DNA of 64,000 bases from Bacteroidales bacterium UBA5287 (GCA_002411345.1 DHSL01000017.1:78833-142832), one strand, 5' to 3'. Numbered from the stretch's first letter, positions 8,765 through 17,933 are shown. The notes: generated by a model from the sequence alone, not told the origin. Translations and numbers: made by a program.

Positions 8765-9694
8765 TTATTGTTTTTTGATAGAGATTGTTTTTCCAATACG
8801 CAACACATTATCCAGTTCAGGATTCCATAAACGAATATCCTCAATAGAACAATTATAAGTCTTTGAAATAGAGTATAACGTATCGCCCTGTTTTACCGTG
8901 TGGAAGATTGTGTCAGGTTGGTTAGCTATTGCTTCCATTTCTTCAGATATAGAATTTGTGATAACCCCAACTTTTGTTTTAGGAAGATCCGGTGTTTGTG
9001 GTAAAGGATTTGTCGGCAGAGGCTGTGCTTCCCGTGTATGGATAACCTCTTTCTGAGAATCTGTTGATTGATTGCTATTTGTTTTTACAACTACAGGAGC
9101 TTTAACCTCTTTAGGAGGTTTGTTTTGAACTTCCTGTCTTACAACCTCTTTTTTTACAGGTGTTTTCGATGCGTAAGTCTGTTCTTTAATTACCCTTCCC
9201 CCGTTTAAGTATCGAGAAGCGTAGTATTCTTCAGTAGATGAGGACACTATCACACCATTACCGTTAGAAGCATGCAGAAAAGTAAATTCGCCATTGCGTT
9301 TAATATCTTTCACGATACCCACATGTCCAACTTTCCCATTATGTCGTCGACCCTCAAAAAAAACGAGATCGCCCGGTTGCAAGTCCTTTTTGTGTACTTT
9401 AGGAAATTGTTTTGCCTGTCCCGTCGAGCTTGAATTCAGATTAAAGCCAAATTTTCTGAAAACAAACGATGTAAAACCTGAGCAATCAAAACCATTAGGT
9501 CCTTTTCCCGCATATCTATATGGAGAATTCAGATACTGCATACCGTAATCCAGTACTGCTTTCTGCGTTGTGTTGTTAGCTTCAGTCTTGTCCGTAGTCC
9601 GTCTGCTTGTTCCGCAAGACGAAATAAACAAAGAAAAACAGAGTAAAAAGAAGGTAAATTTATAAAATGATTCTTTTTGATGATGATCAATCAT
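8765..9694 (-). CDS. NlpC/P60 endopeptidase with LysM domain, lipoprotein
   Basis: The start is set at the ATG at 9694. An upstream in-frame ATG (9733) would place the promoter -7 element (9722-9729) inside the gene, and the chosen start gives a proper lipoprotein signal (LLCFSLFISSCGTS). About 309 residues. The NlpC/P60 domain has the catalytic Cys in GPNGFDCSGFTSFVF and His in KVGHVGIV. A proline/lysine-rich linker leads to a C-terminal LysM domain (HTVKQGDTLYSISKTYNCS). It is expected to cleave peptide bonds in cell-wall stem peptides at the envelope. It stands downstream of no other gene on its strand. Confidence 0.9.
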   Translation of the reverse strand: MIDHHQKESFYKFTFFLLCFSLFISSCGTSRRTTDKTEANNTTQKAVLDYGMQYLNSPYRYAGKGPNGFDCSGFTSFVFRKFGFNLNSSSTGQAKQFPKVHKKDLQPGDLVFFEGRRHNGKVGHVGIVKDIKRNGEFTFLHASNGNGVIVSSSTEEYYASRYLNGGRVIKEQTYASKTPVKKEVVRQEVQNKPPKEVKAPVVVKTNSNQSTDSQKEVIHTREAQPLPTNPLPQTPDLPKTKVGVITNSISEEMEAIANQPDTIFHTVKQGDTLYSISKTYNCSIEDIRLWNPELDNVLRIGKTISIKKQ

Positions 9695-9721
9695 AAACAA
9701 GTACACTTTAATTTTAGATTG

Positions 9722-9729
9722 CAAATATA
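9722..9729 (-). promoter_or_regulatory. -7 promoter element of the NlpC/P60 gene
   Basis: The minus strand reads TATATTTG followed by C, an exact TAnnTTTG, 28 bases before the chosen ATG. It helps decide the start codon of the downstream gene. Confidence 0.5.
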
Positions 9730-9879
9730 GCAAAAAATATTAAAAAGCCTTATTTAAGTTGACTCAACTTGACCGCATGATTGTCAAAAATAAATTCAAT
9801 AAGCTATTGCTAATTACTATTGAAAAAGTGGAGATTTTTTTCCACATTTGTTTTTTTATACGCTTATATTTTATTCAAT

Positions 9880-10080
9880 ATGAAAGATCATAAAAAATAT
9901 TCCGAGAATCGTTTTAAGGAGATTCTAGCTTTTTCTTTGGGAGTTATGAATGGAGGGGATGTTAAAATGCTTATCGATACATATAAAGAAACATTGGACA
10001 GCGTTACTCCTTATGATATAGTTATGATTGAGAACCGGCACTTACAGATGGGCGTTAATACGGATATAATTGAACAATAA
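9880..10080 (+). CDS. Small protein resembling the DUF438 N-terminal domain
   Basis: 66 residues from the ATG at 9880. A longer frame from 9820 adds a hydrophobic stretch that I take as non-coding. The segment MLIDTYKETLDSVTPYDIVMIENRHLQMGV resembles the short helical N-terminal domain of DUF438 proteins, which usually precedes a hemerythrin or PAS region absent here. It may be a free-standing domain or a remnant. It sits alone between divergent and convergent minus-strand genes and ends 5 bases from the VIT-like gene. Function unknown; the family link is a moderate-confidence impression. Confidence 0.5.
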   Translation: MKDHKKYSENRFKEILAFSLGVMNGGDVKMLIDTYKETLDSVTPYDIVMIENRHLQMGVNTDIIEQ

Positions 10081-10084
10081 TCAC

Positions 10085-10798
10085 TTATATATTTACACCA
10101 AAGATATATCCCACAAGGGCAGCTAATCCCATAGCCACGGTACCCCATATTACAATACGTAATACTCCCTTCATTATCTTCGAACCTCCTGTTTTGGCTG
10201 ATACCGCGCCCAATATTGCAAGAGATACAATTGTAAAAGCGTACAGCGAGTACACCATATTGGATAAGGGGGTAAACAATACAACCATTAGAGGCAACAC
10301 TCCACCGGCAATAAAAGAAGCGCAGGAAGCCAGGGAAGCCTGAACAGGGTTTGCCTGGCTCATTTCATTGATACCCAATTCATCTCTCACATGTGCACTC
10401 AATGCATCTTTTTCCATCAATTCTTTGGCAACCAACATTGCGGTTTCTTTCTGCAAGCCACGTTGCTCATAAATTTCCGACAAAATCTTTAATTCTATTT
10501 CGGGCATATCGTTAAGTTCGCGTTTCTCTCTTTCGATATCCGCTTTTTCGATATCAGTTTGTGAACTGACTGATACATACTCACCGGCAGCCATTGAAAT
10601 TGCACCGGCTACCAGGCCGGCCACTGTTGCCAGTAAAATAGGAGCTCTTTCTGAATTTGCAGCTGCCACACCAATAGCAAGACTTGAAATGGAAATTATT
10701 CCGTCATTAGCCCCTAACACGGCAGCCCTGAGCCAGTTGCTACGGCCTATGAAATGGCTGTCTAAATAGTTGTCAATGGTAATTGTTTTGTTTTTCAT
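10085..10798 (-). CDS. VIT1/CCC1-family transporter
   Basis: 237 residues. The N-terminal half carries the family signature NWLRAAVLGANDGIISISSLAIGVAAA and GLVAGAISMAAGEYVSVSSQTDIEKADIERE. A charged helical insert and three further membrane segments follow. VIT1/CCC1 proteins move iron(II) or manganese(II) across membranes, and the acidic residues in the charged insert (EKADIEREKRELNDMPEIELK) fit a metal-binding domain. It is the second gene behind the hemolysin III-like gene (1 base apart). Base composition looks more GC-rich than the surrounding genes, hinting at transfer. Confidence 0.9.
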   Translation of the reverse strand: MKNKTITIDNYLDSHFIGRSNWLRAAVLGANDGIISISSLAIGVAAANSERAPILLATVAGLVAGAISMAAGEYVSVSSQTDIEKADIEREKRELNDMPEIELKILSEIYEQRGLQKETAMLVAKELMEKDALSAHVRDELGINEMSQANPVQASLASCASFIAGGVLPLMVVLFTPLSNMVYSLYAFTIVSLAILGAVSAKTGGSKIMKGVLRIVIWGTVAMGLAALVGYIFGVNI

Positions 10799-10799
10799 T

Positions 10800-11456
10800 T
10801 TATAATGGAATTATGTACGCTGCATAGATATGGCTTGTCAGTCCAAGCAGCACAAAAACATGAAAAAGGGCGTGGATAAATTCTCTTTTGGCAGTAGCAT
10901 AGATTACTGCCCCGGCAATATAAAAAAGGCCGCCTACAATAAGCCACACCACAGTATCTATGGCATTCTGCTCGCTGGCAATTTCGGTCAGCGGTTTAAA
11001 AGCAATCAGCACAATCAACCCCATCAGCACATAGGAGATGGTCTTTAAATGGCTGTTCCGCTTTAGCGGTCGGAAACTGATAAGGATACCAGCAATGGCA
11101 ATCAGCCAGACTACAATAAAGAGAGACCATTCCCAGTAAGGTTCATCACGTAATAAAATCAGGGTGAAAGGGGAATAGCTTGCCGCAATCAGCAAGTAAA
11201 TGCCGGCATGGTCAAAATGGCGCAGCTTCGATTTAAGTATTGGCTCCTGTATGTAGTGATAGACTGTGGACGCACTCATGCAGATAATCATTCCAAATCC
11301 AAAAAGAGCATAACCAATCAGGGCACGACTGTCGCTCACTGCAATTGACCTGTTCAGCAACAATGCCGTCCCTACTACGCTCATCAACAGACCGAAACCA
11401 TGAGTCAAGAAGTTGGCCTTTTCCTCCCGTTTGGTGTAAAATTTTTCGTTTGTCAT
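10800..11456 (-). CDS. Hemolysin III / PAQR-family membrane protein
   Basis: 218 residues with seven predicted membrane segments. Family motifs are SASTVYHYIQEP, LRHFDHAGIYLLIAASYSPF and, at the C-terminus, FHVFVLLGLTSHIYAAY, whose histidines form the zinc site of PAQR proteins. The bacterial role (YqfA/HlyIII type) is not settled and true hemolysis is doubtful. It is the first gene of a two-gene operon with the VIT-type transporter. Its start lies 3 bases from the RND-efflux remnant on the opposite strand, which suggests this pair was inserted into, or replaced, an older efflux locus. Confidence 0.9.
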   Translation of the reverse strand: MTNEKFYTKREEKANFLTHGFGLLMSVVGTALLLNRSIAVSDSRALIGYALFGFGMIICMSASTVYHYIQEPILKSKLRHFDHAGIYLLIAASYSPFTLILLRDEPYWEWSLFIVVWLIAIAGILISFRPLKRNSHLKTISYVLMGLIVLIAFKPLTEIASEQNAIDTVVWLIVGGLFYIAGAVIYATAKREFIHALFHVFVLLGLTSHIYAAYIIPL

Positions 11457-11459
11457 ACA

Positions 11460-11702
11460 ATGTGTAAAGATACCAAAATTATCCCTGTTTTTCTTACTGT
11501 AACATCAACTATCTTGGGATTCGTATTTTATTTGATTAGAACGGAAAAGTAAGCATTTTGGTTTTCATTTGTGACAGCAACTATTGGCGGACAAATCATA
11601 TCAATGACAGGGATTTGGGTATTCCTGTCTCTAATGATGTCTGCACCTAAAACTGGAAAACTGTCGATAAAAAATAGTCCTTTAATTGATAAAGAAGTTT
11701 AG
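11460..11702 (+). pseudogene. Remnant of an RND efflux permease C-terminus
   Basis: One reading frame gives DTKIIPVFLTVTSTILGFV...LIRTEK, then TAA (11550-11552), then AFWFSFVTATIGGQIISMTG...WVFLSLMM..., ending at TAG 11702. This matches the last membrane helices of AcrB-like hydrophobe/amphiphile exporters, which typically read KIIPVFLT...TILGFVPF, EKEAFWF and IGGLxxS. The in-frame TAA sits exactly where Glu (EKEAFWF) is expected, so a single G-to-T change explains it. No upstream thousand-residue body exists, because the hemolysin III-like gene occupies that place. This is a decayed 3' fragment of about 80 codons. Confidence 0.75.
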
Positions 11703-11723
11703 TATGTTTTTTAAAAATTATAT

Positions 11724-11731
11724 TATCTTTG
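11724..11731 (+). promoter_or_regulatory. nqr operon -7 promoter element
   Basis: TATCTTTG, a full TAnnTTTG match, lies 99 bases before the nqrA start in the gap after the RND remnant. The -33 region is not clear. Confidence 0.5.
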
Positions 11732-11829
11732 TGATTGAAGTAATGATAATCATTTAGATAAATCTTCATTTTCAGTGAAACCCTTCCTCATTGAAATGTG
11801 TAATCGACTAAAAGTAACTAATTTACTAT

Positions 11830-13176
11830 ATGGCTAATCGTATTAAAATAAAGAAAGGCTTAGATATACCTTTGTTAGGCAAACCAGAAGAAGTGTATCG
11901 CGGACAAGTAAAATCAGAATTTATCAAGGTTTTTCCTGATGATTTTCATGGTGTTACTCCCAAGCTACTTGTAAAACTTGGAGATTCAGTAAAAGCCGGA
12001 AATGCACTTTTCCATTCCAAAAACAACCCTGAAATACTCTTTGCTTCGCCAGTAAGCGGTGAAATTATTGAAATTGCGAGAGGCGAAAAGAGAAAAATCC
12101 TTTACGTAACCATTAAGGCTGACAAAGAAATAACTTATGAAAATTTTGGTGTAAAGAATCCCAATTCTTTATCATCGCAAGAAATCAAGCAATCAATTTT
12201 AAATGCAGGAATTTGGTATTTTATAAAGCAAAGACCATACGATGTGATTGCCCGTTCAGAAATAACGCCCCGCGATATTTTTGTGACCGGTTTTGACAGT
12301 TCGCCCCTTGCTCCATCTTATGATTTTATATTAAAGGACAGAGAATCAGATTTACAAACCGGTTTAGACGCACTTACAAAACTCACAAACGGCAATGTTT
12401 ATCTTTCGATATCCACAAGCACTCAAAATTCCGGATTAAAGAATGCCAAAAATGTTGTAGTAACAGAATTTGAAGGACCCCATCCAGCGGGAAATGTCGG
12501 CGTTCAAATAAACAATCTTAAACCAGTAAATAAAGGAGAGATTGTTTGGACATTGAATGCATTGGATGTAGCAATTATTGGGAAGTTATTCAACGAAGGG
12601 TTAGTTGATTTGACCCGTACAGTCGCACTGTCAGGATCAGAAGTAAAGCAGACCGGATATTATAAGATGCTGGTCGGTACCGATTTATCCCCATTATTTA
12701 AGAACAATGTAACAGAAGGCATCAATCTAAGATACATCAGTGGCAATCCATTAACCGGTGATTTAACTTCAGAGAGCGGTTCATTACGAGCCTATAATTC
12801 TCAGTTGACAGTAATTCCAGAGGGAGATGAAGTTAACGAAGTTTTTGGTTGGGCATCATTGTCGCCAAACCGATACAGTGCCGGATGCACCTATCCCCAT
12901 CGTAAGAAAAATTACCGTTTGGATGCCCGTATTTTGGGAGGTCCCAGAACCATTGTTGTATCCAACGAATATGATAAAGTTTTTCCATTCGATATTTTCC
13001 CCGAGCAGTTGATAAAAGCAACCCTCAAATTCAATATTGAGAAAATGGAAAAGTTAGGTATTTACGAAGTAGCCCCAGAAGATTTTTCATTGTGCGAGTT
13101 CGTAGACACTTCAAAATTAGAACTTCAAAAAATAATACGCGCAGGATTAGATATGTTGCGCAAAGAGATGGAATAG
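11830..13176 (+). CDS. nqrA: Na+-translocating NADH:quinone reductase subunit A
   Basis: 448 residues, the normal NqrA length. It starts ANRIKIKKGLDIPLLGKPEE, typical of the subunit, and contains FEGPHPAGNVGVQI and the C-terminal CEFVDTSKLELQKIIRAGLDMLRKEME. NqrA is a peripheral cytoplasmic subunit without cofactors of its own, associated with quinone binding near NqrB. It is the first gene of a six-gene nqrABCDEF operon that couples NADH oxidation to sodium export. nqrB follows after 32 bases. Confidence 0.96.
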   Translation: MANRIKIKKGLDIPLLGKPEEVYRGQVKSEFIKVFPDDFHGVTPKLLVKLGDSVKAGNALFHSKNNPEILFASPVSGEIIEIARGEKRKILYVTIKADKEITYENFGVKNPNSLSSQEIKQSILNAGIWYFIKQRPYDVIARSEITPRDIFVTGFDSSPLAPSYDFILKDRESDLQTGLDALTKLTNGNVYLSISTSTQNSGLKNAKNVVVTEFEGPHPAGNVGVQINNLKPVNKGEIVWTLNALDVAIIGKLFNEGLVDLTRTVALSGSEVKQTGYYKMLVGTDLSPLFKNNVTEGINLRYISGNPLTGDLTSESGSLRAYNSQLTVIPEGDEVNEVFGWASLSPNRYSAGCTYPHRKKNYRLDARILGGPRTIVVSNEYDKVFPFDIFPEQLIKATLKFNIEKMEKLGIYEVAPEDFSLCEFVDTSKLELQKIIRAGLDMLRKEME

Positions 13177-13208
13177 ACTATTCAAATAAATCAATAAATA
13201 ATTTTTAA

Positions 13209-14435
13209 ATGTCATTAAGAAATTATCTTGATAAGATAAAGCCCAAGTTCGAAGAAGGCGGGAAATACCATTGGCTTCATTCCACATTTGATGCTTTTGA
13301 AGCATTCCTTTATGTGCCGAATACAACATCGAAATCAGGTGTTCATATTCACGATGCCAGTGATACCAAGCGTACAATGAGTATTGTTATACTTGCGCTT
13401 ATGCCAGCATTATTGTTTGGAATGTATAATGTTGGATATCAGCATTATCTTGCCATTGGCGAGTCGGCAAGCGTTTTGATAACATTCCTTTATGGATTTC
13501 TGTCGATTTTACCTCAGATTGTTGTTTCGTATGTTGTTGGTTTAGGAATTGAATTCATTTTTGCTCAGATCAGGAAAGAAGAAGTAGCAGAAGGCTTTTT
13601 GGTTACGGGTATTCTTATTCCCATGATCATGCCAATAGATACTCCATTGTGGATGATTGCTTTAGCTACAGCATTTGCCGTAATATTTGCTAAAGAAGTG
13701 TTTGGTGGTACCGGTTACAATATATTAAATGTAGCGTTGGTAGCCCGTGCATTTTTATTCTTTGCTTATCCCTCTCATATGACCGGTGATAAGGTGTTTG
13801 TCCGTACCGGAGGAACATTTGGTTTAGGAACCCCTGAAATGGTAAATGGTATTGCACATACCGTAGATGGTTTTTCTGGAGCGACCCCTCTTGGTCAGAT
13901 CTCCGTGAGTGATGTATCAAGTTTTTCAGATTTCACATTTACCAATATATTAGGTGAGCCCCTTTCGAAGCTTGAAATGTTTCTTGGATTGATTCCCGGA
14001 TCCGTGGGAGAAGTATCGACATTAGCAATTCTACTTGGAGCTATCATATTAATTGCAACGAAAGTAGGCAGTTGGAAGACAATGTTATCCGTCTTTTTAG
14101 GAGGATTATTCTCTATAGCCCTTGTAAATTTATTTGCTCAGAACGCTGTAATGGAGATGACTCCCGATTATCATTTCTTATTAGGAGGATTTGCTTTTGG
14201 TGCCGTTTTCATGGCCACCGATCCAGTGACCTCAGCCCGTACAGAAAAGGGCAAATGGATATATGGATTTCTGATTGGCGTTATGGCAATAACCATCAGG
14301 ATATTTAATCCCGGTTATCCCGAAGGCATGATGTTAGCAATTTTGTTTATGAATACTTTTGCACCTCTTATTGACTACTATGTTATAGATGCCAATATAA
14401 AGCGCAGGATGAATAGAAGTGCAATTAAAAAATAA
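13209..14435 (+). CDS. nqrB: Na+-NQR subunit B
   Basis: 408 residues and about ten membrane segments. DGFSGATPLG contains Thr226, the expected site of covalent FMN attachment by ApbE-type flavin transferase (SGAT motif). The N-terminal amphipathic region (LRNYLDKIKPKFEEGGKYHWLHSTFDAFEAFLY, within residues 3-35) is conserved in the family. NqrB forms much of the sodium path. It lies between nqrA and nqrC. Confidence 0.96.
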   Translation: MSLRNYLDKIKPKFEEGGKYHWLHSTFDAFEAFLYVPNTTSKSGVHIHDASDTKRTMSIVILALMPALLFGMYNVGYQHYLAIGESASVLITFLYGFLSILPQIVVSYVVGLGIEFIFAQIRKEEVAEGFLVTGILIPMIMPIDTPLWMIALATAFAVIFAKEVFGGTGYNILNVALVARAFLFFAYPSHMTGDKVFVRTGGTFGLGTPEMVNGIAHTVDGFSGATPLGQISVSDVSSFSDFTFTNILGEPLSKLEMFLGLIPGSVGEVSTLAILLGAIILIATKVGSWKTMLSVFLGGLFSIALVNLFAQNAVMEMTPDYHFLLGGFAFGAVFMATDPVTSARTEKGKWIYGFLIGVMAITIRIFNPGYPEGMMLAILFMNTFAPLIDYYVIDANIKRRMNRSAIKK

Positions 14436-14446
14436 ATGTTGAAACT

Positions 14447-15160
14447 ATGAACAAAGAGAGTGGCGTATATACAATAGCTTATGCTTCTATAATGGTGATT
14501 ATTGTTGCGTTATTACTTTCGTTTACTCACCAGTCGTTATCCGACAAACAAACGACCAATGTGAACCGAGATAAGATGCAGCAGATACTACGTTCATTAA
14601 AGATAGATGCACCAGCACATGAAGCCGTAGAAAAATATAATTCTTTGATTACCGATGCCTATTTGATAAACGAAGACGGTGTAAAGATTGAAGGTACCGA
14701 AGGAGTGACCCCTGAAGATCCAGCCTTTTCGACAAATATTTCAGATGCAGCGAAAGTCGGTCTTCCCGTTTTTGAAGCCGAAGTAGAAGGGTCAAAAAAA
14801 TATATTATTCCCTTATCTGGCAGCGGATTATGGGGCGCGATATGGGGCTATTTAGCAGTAGATGAAGACGGTAACACCGTTTATGGATCAGAGTTTGGTC
14901 ATGCAAGTGAGACACCCGGATTAGGAGCTGAGATTGTTGAGTATCAGTTCCGTGCACAGTTTGAAGGCAAGCATCTTTTTAAGAACGGAGAATTTACCTC
15001 AATTGCAGTAATCAAAGCCGGTACCACAGATTCAAAACGCGATTATGTTGATGGAATTTCAGGTGGAACGATCACCAGTAAAGGAGTAAACAATATGCTT
15101 TTAGAAAGTGCAGGACTTTACAAGAATTTCTTAATTAATTTGTCCAAGTCCCAAAAATAA
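14447..15160 (+). CDS. nqrC: Na+-NQR subunit C
   Basis: 237 residues with one N-terminal membrane helix (residues 8-27) and a periplasmic FMN-binding domain. The flavinylation motif reads DGISGGTITS, with Thr208 as the likely FMN-phosphoester residue. The form SGGT rather than SGAT is a mild variant. It begins 11 bases after nqrB. Confidence 0.95.
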   Translation: MNKESGVYTIAYASIMVIIVALLLSFTHQSLSDKQTTNVNRDKMQQILRSLKIDAPAHEAVEKYNSLITDAYLINEDGVKIEGTEGVTPEDPAFSTNISDAAKVGLPVFEAEVEGSKKYIIPLSGSGLWGAIWGYLAVDEDGNTVYGSEFGHASETPGLGAEIVEYQFRAQFEGKHLFKNGEFTSIAVIKAGTTDSKRDYVDGISGGTITSKGVNNMLLESAGLYKNFLINLSKSQK

Positions 15161-15179
15161 ACAATTAGAATAATAAAAT

Positions 15180-15803
15180 ATGTCACCTAAATTAAAAGCG
15201 GCATTGTTAGGGCCGCTCAATAAAAATAATCCAATTTTGGTTCAGGTCTTAGGAATCTGTTCCGCATTGGCTGTTACCACCAAACTGGAATCCTCATTAG
15301 TAATGGCTATTTCAGTTATTATTGTTGTAGCATTATCCAACGTGATTATTTCATTATTGAGAAAATCAATTCCCAATCGAATACGCATTATCGTACAGTT
15401 GGTAGTCGCCGCCGCCTTAGTAACATTAGTAAGCGAGATATTAAAAGCATACGCATACGATGTAAGTAAGCAGTTATCGGTATATGTCGGATTAATTGTA
15501 ACCAACTGTATATTAATGGGCAGACTTGAAGCTTTTGCCATGGGTAATGGTCCCTGGTCGTCATTTTTAGATGGAATTGGCAACGGTTTAGGATACGGTT
15601 GGATTTTGGTAGTTGTAGGTTTTGTTCGCGAATTATTTGGTTCCGGAACCCTATTAGGATATAAAGTTATCCCTCAATCATTTTACGATGCCGGATATAT
15701 GGACAATGGATTTATGATGTTAGCACCTATGGCCCTGTTGTTGGTAGGCTGTATTATTTGGATCCACCGATCAGTTAATCCTGAATTACAAGAAGAACAA
15801 TAA
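15180..15803 (+). CDS. nqrD: Na+-NQR subunit D
   Basis: 207 residues, six membrane helices, with family stretches NPILVQVLGICSALAVTTKL and GNGPWSSFLDGIGNGLGYGW. Half-helix cysteines (in GICSALA and TNCILMG) correspond to the ligands of the intramembrane iron centre formed with NqrE. It lies 19 bases after nqrC. Confidence 0.96.
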   Translation: MSPKLKAALLGPLNKNNPILVQVLGICSALAVTTKLESSLVMAISVIIVVALSNVIISLLRKSIPNRIRIIVQLVVAAALVTLVSEILKAYAYDVSKQLSVYVGLIVTNCILMGRLEAFAMGNGPWSSFLDGIGNGLGYGWILVVVGFVRELFGSGTLLGYKVIPQSFYDAGYMDNGFMMLAPMALLLVGCIIWIHRSVNPELQEEQ

Positions 15804-15828
15804 TTAAGCATAAATTCAAAAGATATAA

Positions 15829-16443
15829 ATGGAAGCAATTAGTCTGATAGTTCGTTCGATATTTGTAGACAATATGATTTTCGCATACTTTTTGGGTATG
15901 TGTTCATATCTTGCCGTATCGAAGAATGTTAAAACCGCTTTAGGGCTTGGTATAGCCGTAACAGTAGTACTTATATTAACCGTTCCGCTCAATTTTTTAC
16001 TTGAGAATTACATATTAAAACCCGGAGCACTAGGATGGTTAGGTGATGGTTTTAAAGATATGGATTTGAGTGTATTTAGTTTAATTATCTTTATTGCTGT
16101 TATTGCATCATTCACTCAATTACTTGAAATGGTGATAGAGCGATTTAGTCCTTCGCTTTACAATTCCCTTGGTATATTCTTACCATTGATAGCTGTGAAC
16201 TGTGCTATTTTAGGAGCTTCACTTTTTATGCAGCAGCGTGATTTCTCAAATATAGGAATGGCAACCGCCTACGGATTTGGATCCGGTATTGGCTGGTTGT
16301 TAGCAATTGTAGGTATGGCCGCTATTAGAGAGAAACTTGAATATTCAAATATTCCAAAGCCATTACGAGGATTAGGCATTACGTTTATTATGACAGCATT
16401 GATGGCCATTGGATTTATGAGTTTCTCCGGTATAAGTATTTAA
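15829..16443 (+). CDS. nqrE: Na+-NQR subunit E
   Basis: 204 residues, six membrane helices, homologous in topology to NqrD. FLGMCSYLAVSKNVKTALGLG and AVNCAILGASLFMQQRDF hold the two cysteines that complete the intramembrane iron centre. It sits between nqrD and nqrF. Confidence 0.96.
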   Translation: MEAISLIVRSIFVDNMIFAYFLGMCSYLAVSKNVKTALGLGIAVTVVLILTVPLNFLLENYILKPGALGWLGDGFKDMDLSVFSLIIFIAVIASFTQLLEMVIERFSPSLYNSLGIFLPLIAVNCAILGASLFMQQRDFSNIGMATAYGFGSGIGWLLAIVGMAAIREKLEYSNIPKPLRGLGITFIMTALMAIGFMSFSGISI

Positions 16444-16465
16444 TACAAAAAATTATCTGTAAATT

Positions 16466-17740
16466 ATGAATATATTGTTGAATGCAGGAGTAATTACTAT
16501 TATAACCAGCATTTTGGTTTTTCTGATCATCATTCTTATTCTGGTTATTGTTATTATTTGGGCAAAAACCAAGTTAATGCCATCAGGCAATGTAAAGATA
16601 ACCATCAATGAAGACAAAGAGCTGGAAGTTCCCATGGGTTCCACTTTGTTAAATACGCTATCATCTGAAGGAATTTTCTTGTCATCAGCATGTGGAGGAG
16701 GCGGAACCTGCGGTCAGTGTCGTTGTCAGGTAGTTGAAGGCGGCGGTGAAATATTACAAACAGAGGTAGGTCATTTTACCCGCAAAGAAATTCAGAACAA
16801 TTGGCGTTTAGGTTGTCAAGTTAAAGTTAAGAATGACATAAGTATTGTTGTATCAGATGACATTTTTGGTGTGAAAGAGTGGGAGTGTGAAGTTGTTTCC
16901 AATAATAATGTAGCCTCATTTATCAAAGAATTTGTTGTCAAGCTTCCCGAAGGCGAAAATCTCAATTTCAAGCCCGGTTCTTATAGTCAGATTAAGATAC
17001 CAAAATATGAGAACTTGAAATATTCAGATATGATTATTGACGAACAATATAAACCCGAATGGGACAAGTTCAAATTATGGTCGTTAGTCGCCAAAAACGA
17101 AGAAGAAACTGTTCGTGCCTATTCCATGGCGAATTATCCAGCCGAAGGTAATATTATCACATTGAATGTTCGTGTCGCAACACCTCCATTTGACAAATCG
17201 AAAGGCGATTGGATGAATGTTAATCCAGGAATAGCCTCCTCATATATATTCAATTTGAAGCCAGGCGATAAAGTAATGATTTCAGGTCCCTACGGAGATT
17301 TTCATCCTATTATGGAAAGTAATCGTGAAATGTTGTGGATAGGAGGAGGAGCAGGAATGGCGCCTTTGCGTTCACAAATCATGCACTTGACCAAAACCCT
17401 TCGTATTACCGATCGTAAAATGTCATATTTTTATGGAGCCCGTGCATTGATAGAAGCTTTTTATTTAGAAGATTTCTGGGAATTAGAGAAAGAGTTTCCA
17501 AATTTCACTTTCCATTTAGCATTGGACCGTCCCGATCCCAAGGCCGATGAAGCCGGAATAAAATACACTCCCGGATTTGTACATCAAGTTATTTATGATA
17601 CCTATTTAAAGGATCATGAAGCCCCTGAAGATATTGAATATTACATGTGCGGTCCCGGTCCAATGTCGAACGCAGCCAAACAGATGTTAGACAGTCTTGG
17701 AGTTTCTCCCGAAATGATCATGTTTGATGATTTTGGATGA
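16466..17740 (+). CDS. nqrF: Na+-NQR subunit F (NADH-oxidising)
   Basis: 424 residues. An N-terminal membrane helix (10-33) leads to a 2Fe-2S ferredoxin domain with Cys76, Cys82, Cys85 and Cys117 (ACGGGGTCGQCRC...GCQ), then FAD-binding (VRAYSMANYP) and NADH-binding (WIGGGAGMAPLRSQI, YYMCGPGPMSNAA) domains. It takes hydride from NADH and starts electron flow through the complex. Last gene of the operon, followed by a terminator hairpin at 17773. Confidence 0.97.
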   Translation: MNILLNAGVITIITSILVFLIIILILVIVIIWAKTKLMPSGNVKITINEDKELEVPMGSTLLNTLSSEGIFLSSACGGGGTCGQCRCQVVEGGGEILQTEVGHFTRKEIQNNWRLGCQVKVKNDISIVVSDDIFGVKEWECEVVSNNNVASFIKEFVVKLPEGENLNFKPGSYSQIKIPKYENLKYSDMIIDEQYKPEWDKFKLWSLVAKNEEETVRAYSMANYPAEGNIITLNVRVATPPFDKSKGDWMNVNPGIASSYIFNLKPGDKVMISGPYGDFHPIMESNREMLWIGGGAGMAPLRSQIMHLTKTLRITDRKMSYFYGARALIEAFYLEDFWELEKEFPNFTFHLALDRPDPKADEAGIKYTPGFVHQVIYDTYLKDHEAPEDIEYYMCGPGPMSNAAKQMLDSLGVSPEMIMFDDFG

Positions 17741-17772
17741 TAAGGTTACACAATCTATACAATAATTTCCGT

Positions 17773-17811
17773 AAAAAGCGAAATACACACAAAGTGAATT
17801 TCGCTTTTTTT
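17773..17811 (+). terminator. Intrinsic terminator of the nqr operon
   Basis: AAAAAGCGAAAT (17773-17784) pairs with its complement at 17798-17809 around a 13-base loop, and a run of Ts follows. It lies 33 bases after the nqrF stop. Confidence 0.85.
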
Positions 17812-17869
17812 ATTGATTTTATTACAAATTGAAATTAAAATGCAATAAAATCCGCAAATAATTTTTTCA

Positions 17870-17893
17870 TTTGGTTTATTTTGTTTTACTTTG
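17870..17893 (+). promoter_or_regulatory. Likely promoter of the branched-chain amino acid operon
   Basis: TTTG at 17870-17873 and TACTTTG at 17887-17893 lie just upstream of the leader peptide ORF. The -7 element is one base short of TAnnTTTG and the spacing to TTTG is short, so the exact elements are uncertain. A start here would give a leader RNA of about 185 bases before leuA. Confidence 0.35.
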
Positions 17894-17933
17894 TAGTCAC
17901 AAACAGAAATTAAACAATAATCAAACAAAAATA

